Assembly (NCBI GenBank): GCA_945877005.1
Contig: CAMCQL010000027.1
Location: 1-13,621, forward strand
DNA from: Chryseobacterium gleum
GTDB taxonomy: Bacteria > Bacteroidota > Bacteroidia > Flavobacteriales_D > Crocinitomicaceae
Direction: 5' to 3'
DNA length: 13,621 nt
Under the pieces are notes generated by a model. It was not told where the DNA came from and did not search any database. It saw only the letters and a list, made by a program, of their open reading frames with translations. Of the stretch, positions 7,846-13,621 are shown one piece after another (position 1 is the first letter of the stretch; each line of letters begins with the position of its first letter). The translations under genes were made by a program, and so were the position numbers.

Positions 7846-8811
7846 ATGCGTTTAAATTTAATAGTGATTTTAGTTGTTTGCTTGTTTGCAGTTTCGTGTG
7901 TCCCGATGAAAAAATACAAGGATGTTGTAGAGAAAGCTAAAGTGTGCGAAGAAGAATTGATCGCTTACAAAGAAAAAGCAATTCATTTCGAAAATAAGTC
8001 AAATGATTTAGAAACAAGTTACCATTTAATCAAAGATGAGGTAGATAAAATCAAAAAAGATACTGTTGCGATCAGTGAGAAGATACGCTCATTGACAATA
8101 CAGTATCAAAAAATGGTAGATCAAAACATGCAACTTGAAAAGCTCCTTGAGGTAGATCGCGCGATTGTTGCGAAAAGTGCTAGAAAGATGCAGTCGGATA
8201 TGGATTCAAAAAACATTGAGTTACATAGAAAACAAGAGGCGTTAACAGAACTTGAAGATGAGTTAAAACAAAAACAATTATTGTTAGCTGAGCGTGAAAA
8301 ACGAGTTACTGAACTTGAAGAGATGATGCAACGCAAAGACGAAGCTGTTCGTGTATTAAAAAACAAAGTATCTGATGCATTACTTGGTTATAAGAACAGA
8401 GGTTTGACAGTTCAGGAACGCAACGGAAAAATTTATGTGAGTTTAGATGCAAAATTGCTATTTAAAACTGGTTCTACGTTAGTAGAGCCTGAAGGAAGAA
8501 AAGCAATCTTGGACCTAACTAAAGTATTGGAAAATGAAAAAGAGTTAGAAATAATAGTTGAGGGACATACAGATAGTGATAAAATGTCGAGTTCAATCCA
8601 TCCGAAGAATAACTGGGAATTGTCTGTTTTGAGAGCAACTTCTGTTGTAGATATAATGACGAGTAATATGCAGGTAAATCCTACAATTTTAATGGCAGCA
8701 GGAAGGTCTGAATATCATCCAATTGACTTAAACGATAAAGCAAAAAACAGAAGGATTGAAATTATAATCTCTCCGAACTTAAATCCTTTATTTGAGTTGA
8801 TTAGTAAATAG
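7846..8811 (+). CDS. OmpA-family lipoprotein with long periplasmic coiled coil
   Basis: A 321-residue lipoprotein. The signal peptide ends in lipobox AVSC (15-18), so C18 is the lipidated residue. Residues about 25-180 are charged and heptad-like (many E, K, L, Q), predicting an extended coiled coil that could span part of the periplasm. Residues about 190-310 form an OmpA C-terminal peptidoglycan-binding domain: LFKTGST (205-211), VEGHTDSD (238-245), NWELSVLRA (256-264), AAGRSEYHP (284-292) and NRRIEI (301-306). The conserved Asp of HTD and Arg of LSxxRA are present. The predicted role is tethering an outer-membrane complex to the cell wall. It lies 74 bp after the PorP/SprF-like gene on the same strand. 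That gap holds a near-match to a -7 box, TAGTTTCG (7816-7823), but no -33 TTG. A general cell-wall anchor unrelated to secretion is also possible. Confidence 0.87.
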   Translation: MRLNLIVILVVCLFAVSCVPMKKYKDVVEKAKVCEEELIAYKEKAIHFENKSNDLETSYHLIKDEVDKIKKDTVAISEKIRSLTIQYQKMVDQNMQLEKLLEVDRAIVAKSARKMQSDMDSKNIELHRKQEALTELEDELKQKQLLLAEREKRVTELEEMMQRKDEAVRVLKNKVSDALLGYKNRGLTVQERNGKIYVSLDAKLLFKTGSTLVEPEGRKAILDLTKVLENEKELEIIVEGHTDSDKMSSSIHPKNNWELSVLRATSVVDIMTSNMQVNPTILMAAGRSEYHPIDLNDKAKNRRIEIIISPNLNPLFELISK

Positions 8812-8921
8812 CTATAATTTTTTTGTTTATCTCTAAACATCTTTTTTGCAAACAAATAATAGATAAGCCTAATTGAAAAATAGCTTAACTTATCAAATGA
8901 TTAAATATTAATGATATTAAA

Positions 8922-9737
8922 TTAATTATTATTGTAAATTGTAATTAGTTTATCAGAATTGAAAATTTGAGCAGGTGTAATTAGTAATTCATTGTAAGGA
9001 ACTTTCCCTTTATATCTTATGTTTAGTTGATCAATTACTTCTTTATTTAGATTTAAATCTGAGATTTTTTCTAGCTTTCCAAGCTCTATTTTAACTGCTT
9101 TTTTATAAATTTTCCAAACTAATTCAGAACAATATAATTCATTGTCAGACCAGTTAAAGTATTTATCATAGTTTTTACCTTTAAAATTTTCTCCGACTGA
9201 TTTCATGTTTTTTAAAGTGTTTTGAGTTAAAATTTTTTCGGAATCTTTTATTCTTTTGACAACATATTTTCCATCAACTCCATTATTAATCCATTTGTCC
9301 AATGGTGTTAATTTTACTTTACTACTCGCTTCAAAAACATAATGTTCATTGTCGTTTGTGTAAATTATACCAACATGTGAATAAATAGATTTTGAAGCGA
9401 TTTGAATTGCTCTACTTTGCGATGATTTAGAAGTTTGGAAAATTATATCACCATTTTTAAGCTCAATGTTGTCACCTTGATACATTTTTAATGTTGCCCA
9501 ATCAATATATTTATAAATTCCGTATAATGAAGCTATTAGTATTAAGAGATTGATAAGAACATATTTCCAATTTTTGAGTATAATATTGATTATTAGCAAA
9601 ATAAAAAATAGTATTAAAGACACTATAAACAGATTTAAGGAAGTTTCTATACTAACGAATATTAAGCATATCAAAGTACTTGAGAATGCTAAAATATTTA
9701 TTATGATAGCAAAAGCAGGAGATTTAAGTAGTTTCAT
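8922..9737 (-). CDS. Membrane-anchored YiiX-type permuted NlpC/P60 cysteine hydrolase
   Basis: A 271-residue protein from ATG 9737-9735. Three hydrophobic segments (about 8-30, 34-54 and 58-78) precede a soluble domain at about 88-265. The domain matches the YiiX/DUF830 group of permuted papain-like hydrolases: GDIIFQTSKS (96-105), SHVGIIY (120-126, His121), FEAS (135-138, Glu136), YCSELVWKIY (202-211, Cys203) and ITPAQIFNSDKLITIYNN (253-270). His, Glu and Cys are placed as expected for an active thiol enzyme. Members are amidases or acyl-type hydrolases with poorly known substrates, possibly peptidoglycan or lipid. The N-terminal membrane part is not typical of short YiiX proteins. The gene stands alone: it faces the OmpA gene (convergent) and follows the queA terminator, so it needs its own promoter, which I could not find with confidence. 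Confidence 0.8.
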   Translation of the reverse strand: MKLLKSPAFAIIINILAFSSTLICLIFVSIETSLNLFIVSLILFFILLIINIILKNWKYVLINLLILIASLYGIYKYIDWATLKMYQGDNIELKNGDIIFQTSKSSQSRAIQIASKSIYSHVGIIYTNDNEHYVFEASSKVKLTPLDKWINNGVDGKYVVKRIKDSEKILTQNTLKNMKSVGENFKGKNYDKYFNWSDNELYCSELVWKIYKKAVKIELGKLEKISDLNLNKEVIDQLNIRYKGKVPYNELLITPAQIFNSDKLITIYNNN

Positions 9738-9847
9738 AATTAAAAATTAATATATTTATTAAAAAAATTTGAACGTCTTTGTTCAGTAATTATTCTTTAA
9801 ACGTATTAGCGATATAAATATTGTATTTCTTAAAAAAAGTCAAATAA

Positions 9848-9872
9848 AAAAACCGCCTTTAGAGCGGTTTTT
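9848..9872 (-). terminator. Intrinsic terminator downstream of queA
   Basis: A 9-bp stem pairs AAAAACCGC (9848-9856) with GCGGTTTTT (9864-9872) around a 7-base loop. Read on the minus strand it ends in a T-rich run, as expected for transcripts leaving queA, whose stop is at 9895. The flanking A and T tracts make it potentially active in both directions. Confidence 0.85.
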
Positions 9873-9894
9873 CTTTTCTTATATTTCTTAATTT

Positions 9895-10953
9895 TTATAT
9901 AATCAACATTGCATCACCATAGGAGTAAAATCTGTAATTTTCAGCCAAAGCAATTTTGTAAGCTTCGGTCATTAAATCGTGTCCACAGAATGCTGAAATC
10001 ATCATTAGCAATGTAGAAAGTGGGGTATGAAAATTAGTAATCAAGCTATCCGCAATACTGAAATCATAAGGAGGATAAATAAATTTGTTTGTCCAACCGT
10101 CAAAAGGTTTTAGTGTACCTTCTGTTGAAACAGAAGTTTCAATTGCGCGCATTGTCGTAGTTCCAACGGCACATACACGTTTTTTGTTTAGCTTTGCTTT
10201 ATTTACAATTTCTACACACATTTCAGGTATAATCACCTGTTCTGAGTCCATTTTATGTTTTGTAAGGTCTTCTACTTCTACAGTTCTAAACGAACCTAAA
10301 CCAACATGTAAAGTCAATTCAGCAAAGTCTACCCCTTTAATTTCCAAACGTTTTAATAATTCTCTTGAAAAGTGCATACCAGCAGTTGGTGCAGCTACTG
10401 CTCCTTCTACTTTTGCATAAATGGTTTGGTAACGTTCTTCGTCAGAGGGTTCAACAGGTCGTGTAATATATTTTGGAAGCGGTGTTTCACCTAGCTCAGT
10501 GATTTTCGCTTTGAATTCTTCATAGGTACCGTCAAATAAAAAACGTAAAGTACGGCCTCTAGAAGTAGTATTGTCTATTACTTCAGCGACTAAAGAATCA
10601 TCGTCACCAAAATAGAGTTTATTACCAATTCTAATTTTACGAGCAGGATCTACTAGAACATCCCATAGTAAACTTTCTCTATTTAATTCACGCAATAAGA
10701 AAACTTCAATTTTCGCGCCTGTTTTTTCTTTATTTCCGTACATTCTTGCAGGAAATACGCGCGAGTTATTCGTGATCATCACATCACCATCATCAAAATA
10801 ATTGATAATGTCTTTAAATAACTTGTGTTCTATTTTTCCAGACTTTCGATCGATGACCATTAATTTAGCCTCATCTCTATTTTCTGAAGGGTATAATGCA
10901 ATGCGTTCTTCCGGAATATCAAAACTGAATTCGGAAAGTTTCATTTTACTCAT
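9895..10953 (-). CDS. queA: S-adenosylmethionine:tRNA ribosyltransferase-isomerase
   Basis: A 352-residue cytoplasmic enzyme of the normal family length. QueA transfers and isomerises the ribosyl moiety of SAM onto 7-aminomethyl-7-deazaguanine in tRNA, giving epoxyqueuosine at the wobble position of GUN tRNAs. Motifs seen: TNNSRVFPARMYG (61-73), GAVAAPTAGMHF (184-195), LHVGLGSFRTVE (215-226), GTTTMRAIE (264-272), TNFHTPLSTLLMM (306-318) and YRFYSYGDAML (340-350). These cover the whole protein, with no sign of truncation. The ATG at 10953 is followed three codons later by a second ATG (10944) that could equally be used. The gene is monocistronic on this evidence: a candidate promoter lies ~55 bp upstream and a strong terminator follows. 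Confidence 0.97.
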   Translation of the reverse strand: MSKMKLSEFSFDIPEERIALYPSENRDEAKLMVIDRKSGKIEHKLFKDIINYFDDGDVMITNNSRVFPARMYGNKEKTGAKIEVFLLRELNRESLLWDVLVDPARKIRIGNKLYFGDDDSLVAEVIDNTTSRGRTLRFLFDGTYEEFKAKITELGETPLPKYITRPVEPSDEERYQTIYAKVEGAVAAPTAGMHFSRELLKRLEIKGVDFAELTLHVGLGSFRTVEVEDLTKHKMDSEQVIIPEMCVEIVNKAKLNKKRVCAVGTTTMRAIETSVSTEGTLKPFDGWTNKFIYPPYDFSIADSLITNFHTPLSTLLMMISAFCGHDLMTEAYKIALAENYRFYSYGDAMLII

Positions 10954-11008
10954 ATAACGCTAGTTTTTTAGTGGGGTTGAATTTTATTTTCAAAAAAATA
11001 AAAAAATA

Positions 11009-11016
11009 CAAAGCTA
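11009..11016 (-). promoter_or_regulatory. Candidate -7 promoter element for queA
   Basis: On the minus strand the octamer reads TAGCTTTG, an exact match to the Bacteroidota -7 consensus TAnnTTTG, about 55 bp before the queA ATG. No TTG lies at the usual 17-23 bp upstream spacing, so support is only partial. The element overlaps the left arm of a small inverted repeat, GCTAT-A6-ATAGC (11013-11028), which could influence its use. Confidence 0.35.
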
Positions 11017-11125
11017 TAAAAAAATAGCAAGCTTTTGTTTTATTTATGTTTATTTCTTTGATGTTTAATTAGAAATAATGTTTTTAGTTAGCTTTTCTTG
11101 TATGTAATGCGTTCATTTTTAAATT

Positions 11126-11265
11126 ATAAGACCGTTGAAAAGCCACTAACTAAACGTTGAATCAAAAATTTAACATCCTCATTTATAAAAGTAATTCCGA
11201 TACCTATCGGAACCGGTTTTAAATTTTTAATCCGCCTTGATTTATAACTTTTGCAACGGTCTTAT
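11126..11265. mobile_element. MITE-like non-autonomous element with inverted ends and TTA target duplication
   Basis: The ends are ATAAGACCGTTGAAAAG (11126-11142) and, on the opposite strand, ATAAGACCGTTGCAAAAG (11265-11248): 12 identical bases, then AAAAG after a one-base offset. If the ends start at TAAGACC, the 138-bp element (11127-11264) is flanked by TTA on both sides (11124-11126 and 11265-11267), a 3-bp target duplication. Inside, AAAAATTTAA (11164-11173) pairs with TTAAATTTTT (11219-11228) symmetrically about the centre, and TTCCGATACCTATCGGAA (11195-11212) is a palindrome. There is no transposase frame. Inverted ends with a TNA duplication would fit mobilisation by an IS5-like transposase, but this is inference. 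The element sits immediately after the stop codon of the large minus-strand gene. Confidence 0.65.
11195..11228. repeat. Palindromic core of the MITE-like element, possible terminator
   Basis: TTCCGATA (11195-11202) and TATCGGAA (11205-11212) are perfect 8-bp arms around CC. On the plus strand they are followed by CCGGTTTT and a T-rich stretch, which resembles a rho-independent terminator in that direction. The minus-strand gene, whose transcript enters from the right, might also end here, with weaker T-tract support. Palindromes around CCGATA/TATCGG are familiar to me as dispersed hairpins in Bacteroidota genomes; I could not test this here. Confidence 0.4.
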
Positions 11266-13621
11266 TATATCCCTATTTTTTGAGCAAAAAATTCTTTGAT
11301 TTTTGATATTTTATCAGGAATGGTTGCAAATGCTGTGTCAAGTTCTTTTAAGTTTTCAAGTGGTTGCATCCATTTAAGTTCCACACGAGTTGGTTCAATT
11401 GTTTTTATGCATGCATCGATCCGTAAGCCAGGACTGTTATTAAAATCTGTTATGTAAATTCTTAAGTATTTTGCAATTATAGGTGGAAATTGAATTTCTT
11501 GAATTTGATTTTCTTCAATATTTATTTGAAAAGTGTTGTATTCGTTCCAATTTTTCCCATCAAAACTATACGAGATTTTTATTTCTTTTGGAGCATAATT
11601 CCCATTTGGAGCTCCTTGAATTTTTAATCCTAGGAAAAATACTGGTTCATTTAAATTTAGTTCTATCCATGCATTTTTTTCTTTAGAATCAGCACACCAT
11701 GCTCCGGAATTATTGATAGCTGCTTGATTGACTCCTGATCCTTTTTTGTTCGATGATGCTTGAAGGTATTGGGTAATTGTATCTTCTAACCATGTTCCAT
11801 CCTCTATTGAATGTGCTGATAAAGAAGTATATTCTGTATCTGGATATAACTTGTTAAATTGTATTACTTTATCTGTAATTTCAGCTCCTTTATGCGCATT
11901 TTCGATTTCTAGAATTACACCAACATTTAATTGATTGTTTTTTTGTTCAAGCCCCCATGATAAATTGTGTGGAGTTATCTTATTTGAGTAAACACTGTCT
12001 ACGTACCTTAATTTTTTCATCCAATTTCGAATAGAATAAATTTTATTCGAAGAAAGTGTTTGAATAGTTGGCATTAATCCTTCAAGTTGTTGGTCAATTT
12101 TTGATTGATGTAATTCAATTTCAGGAGTATTTAGCTTTAAATTAAAAAGTTGTAAATCATTGGTAGCACATTGAAGCGTAAAATCATTCAGTAATTTTTC
12201 AACTATTTTGCAAGCATCAAAACTTTCAATTTCATCTATTTCTGTAACTATAAATAACCTTGAAGGAATAAAATAAGCATGTGAATTTTCAAATTCCCAT
12301 TCATTAAATGTTTCTAAAACATTTCCAAGGAGTTGATGAAATTCTGGTTCAAAGTTCCCTCCGCAAGAGATTTCTATTTTAAAGTAGATTTGGTTTGTTT
12401 GGTAATTTTGATGAAATCCAACATTGAAAATTACTGGATAGGATTTGATGGTTTGTTCAATTTCTAAATATAGCTTTCCTTCAATCCCACTTCCTTGAAT
12501 ATCTGAATTTTGAAATGATAATCCATAATTTAAACAGGTAGGAATTAACGATTCTAATTTTTCAATTGATTTTGATTCGATTGATTCTAAACTAAAATTT
12601 TGTTTTAAAAGATACCTGTATTCTCTATCGATTACCTCGAATAGTCCATTGAATAAATTAAAAATGATGTCAAAATGATCTATAAAACAAAAAGGATCGT
12701 TAAAGATTTCTTCTATCGTCGTATTAAAATTAATTTCGTCCATTTGGTATCCAAATTCATAGAACCATGGATAGTTGTCTAGTAATTCTACGAGCGTATG
12801 TTTCCCCTTCATATTTTTTCCATCCCACACTTTTAAACTAGGATAGTTGATGAGGTTTTCTCGGTATTCTATGACAAAATCTTTTAAACAATTTTTAAAT
12901 ATAGATTGAAATAGACCTGGATATTGTAAGTTTTTAAAATCCTTCCAATCAGGTAAAAGCCCCGTCATAATTGAAGCATCTTTTGAAACACCAAAATGAA
13001 GCGAAAGCATTCTTCCAGCTAAAAGGTCATTTCTATAAATACTGCACCAAATATAACCCGTTAGATTTCCTTGTTGCCAATTATTGATTTTTGTTTCCCA
13101 TAAATCTGTATCTGAAGAAATTGTCAATTTTTGCAATTGATCTTCTACATAATTTTGAATAGCAATAAATGCATTTTTGTGCCAGAATTCCTTGGTATTG
13201 AAAATTTCTGAGTACCCAGGCGTTGTGTTAAAAAATGACTCTTTACTCAATGAATTAAATAATTTTAAGCTATGCATCCATTGTTGAGCAGAACGTATTT
13301 TTTGACTATTTATAACGTCTTGTCTTGTAAATGCATTCTGATTTTTTGATGTGATTTCTTCTCGATCGATTTGAAGAAAGTACAAGCGTTCTTTCAGTAT
13401 TTTTTCATATGCGATGCTATCAACTCCAAATTGTTGCCCTGTTAACTTCAAGACAAATTCATTGTAGGTTTTATTTTTTAATGCATCGTCTAACAGTGTA
13501 ATGAATCGAGTGTCAACTTCTGGAAAAGGATCAATTATTCCTAGGCTGGTTCCAACTTCTAAAATGATTTTTTTTACTTCTGATTTTGATATTCCGAGCT
13601 TAGTTTTTGCAATTGTTTCAA
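11265..13621 (-). CDS. Large protein of unknown function with C-terminal discoidin (F5/8 type C)-like domain, 5' end outside window
   Basis: The frame is open from the window edge to TAA 11267-11265, giving 784 visible residues. There is no ATG near 13451: that codon is TTG, and the 56 codons upstream (ending YNEFV before LKLTGQQFGV) are sensible coding sequence, so the true start lies beyond 13621. Visible residues 1 to ~600 are helix-prone and mixed alpha/beta with few cysteines; I recognise no family. Residues about 614-736 (nt ~11780-11405) look like a discoidin/galactose-binding beta-sandwich: GAWCADS, AWIELNL, LGLKIQG, SYSFDGKNWNEY, YLRIYI and GLRIDACI. Such domains bind glycans or surfaces. 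A short helical tail follows. Signal peptide status cannot be judged because the N-terminus is missing. The neighbouring MITE-like element begins right at its stop codon. Confidence 0.75.
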   Translation of the reverse strand, partial: ETIAKTKLGISKSEVKKIILEVGTSLGIIDPFPEVDTRFITLLDDALKNKTYNEFVLKLTGQQFGVDSIAYEKILKERLYFLQIDREEITSKNQNAFTRQDVINSQKIRSAQQWMHSLKLFNSLSKESFFNTTPGYSEIFNTKEFWHKNAFIAIQNYVEDQLQKLTISSDTDLWETKINNWQQGNLTGYIWCSIYRNDLLAGRMLSLHFGVSKDASIMTGLLPDWKDFKNLQYPGLFQSIFKNCLKDFVIEYRENLINYPSLKVWDGKNMKGKHTLVELLDNYPWFYEFGYQMDEINFNTTIEEIFNDPFCFIDHFDIIFNLFNGLFEVIDREYRYLLKQNFSLESIESKSIEKLESLIPTCLNYGLSFQNSDIQGSGIEGKLYLEIEQTIKSYPVIFNVGFHQNYQTNQIYFKIEISCGGNFEPEFHQLLGNVLETFNEWEFENSHAYFIPSRLFIVTEIDEIESFDACKIVEKLLNDFTLQCATNDLQLFNLKLNTPEIELHQSKIDQQLEGLMPTIQTLSSNKIYSIRNWMKKLRYVDSVYSNKITPHNLSWGLEQKNNQLNVGVILEIENAHKGAEITDKVIQFNKLYPDTEYTSLSAHSIEDGTWLEDTITQYLQASSNKKGSGVNQAAINNSGAWCADSKEKNAWIELNLNEPVFFLGLKIQGAPNGNYAPKEIKISYSFDGKNWNEYNTFQINIEENQIQEIQFPPIIAKYLRIYITDFNNSPGLRIDACIKTIEPTRVELKWMQPLENLKELDTAFATIPDKISKIKEFFAQKIGI

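Noticed and set aside
8121..8366. Antisense open frame opposite the OmpA-lipoprotein coiled coil
   Set aside because: Its serine/phenylalanine-rich translation is the expected reverse complement of Glu/Lys/Leu-rich coiled-coil codons, and the sense gene is unambiguous.
8812..8921. Possible bidirectional terminator between the convergent OmpA and YiiX genes
   Set aside because: Only a widely spaced 6-bp AGCTAT/ATAGCT pair and A/T runs are present; no GC-rich stem followed by a T tract.
9770..9785. TGAAC-N6-GTTCA inverted repeat upstream of the YiiX-type gene
   Set aside because: A 5-bp arm does not extend and is expected by chance in DNA this AT-rich; no associated promoter match was found.
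10085..10420. Antisense open frame of 111 codons opposite queA
   Set aside because: It lies entirely inside the well-conserved queA gene and its translation shows no recognisable domain.
13449..13451. Start codon for the large minus-strand gene at 13451
   Set aside because: The codon is TTG, and the same frame continues open with plausible coding sequence through to the window edge, with no ATG in that stretch. The true start must lie outside.

Overview
The window is 13.6 kb of AT-rich chromosome from a member of the Bacteroidota, most likely the Flavobacteriia. Three things point there: a type IX secretion pair (a CHU_C-domain cargo and a PorP/SprF-like protein), lipoproteins with a short signal peptide and a C18 lipobox, and translation starts mostly without Shine-Dalgarno sequences. 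Candidate promoters resemble the Bacteroidota -33 TTG / -7 TAnnTTTG type, although none is strong. I see no tRNA, rRNA, CRISPR array, prophage or intact insertion sequence.

Layout, left to right. (1) 1-633, plus strand: the 3' end of lepA (elongation factor 4), then tadA (tRNA adenosine deaminase) 6 bp downstream. (2) 646-3933, minus strand: a two-gene unit of a beta-propeller lipoprotein resembling glycoside hydrolases and a GT-C type (GT39/ArnT-like) membrane glycosyltransferase. These two genes are in the same reading frame, separated by one TAA and four codons, and the second starts at TTG. (3) 4186-8811, plus strand: a saccharopine dehydrogenase/reductase-like gene, then a secretion-related trio: a small CHU_C-domain cargo, a PorP/SprF-like protein whose ATG directly abuts the cargo stop, and an OmpA-domain coiled-coil lipoprotein. 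(4) 8922-9737, minus strand: a membrane-anchored YiiX-type permuted NlpC/P60 cysteine hydrolase. (5) 9848-10953, minus strand: queA (queuosine biosynthesis) with a clear intrinsic terminator. (6) 10954-11264: a 311-bp gap holding a candidate queA promoter and a ~138-bp MITE-like element with inverted ends and a 3-bp TTA duplication. (7) 11265-13621, minus strand: a large gene of unknown function, open at the window edge, with a discoidin (F5/8 type C)-like domain near its C-terminus.

How the genes work together. tadA and queA both modify tRNA (wobble inosine and queuosine), and lepA is a translation factor, but they are not one operon. The CHU_C / PorP-SprF / OmpA trio is the most coherent functional group: an exported surface protein, a candidate outer-membrane partner, and a peptidoglycan-binding lipoprotein that could anchor the assembly. 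The glycosyltransferase and propeller lipoprotein look like a coupled envelope-glycan pair with unknown substrate. Most of the window is ordinary conserved chromosome. The less usual parts are the MITE-like element, the same-frame gene pair with a TTG start, and the unrecognised discoidin-domain protein.
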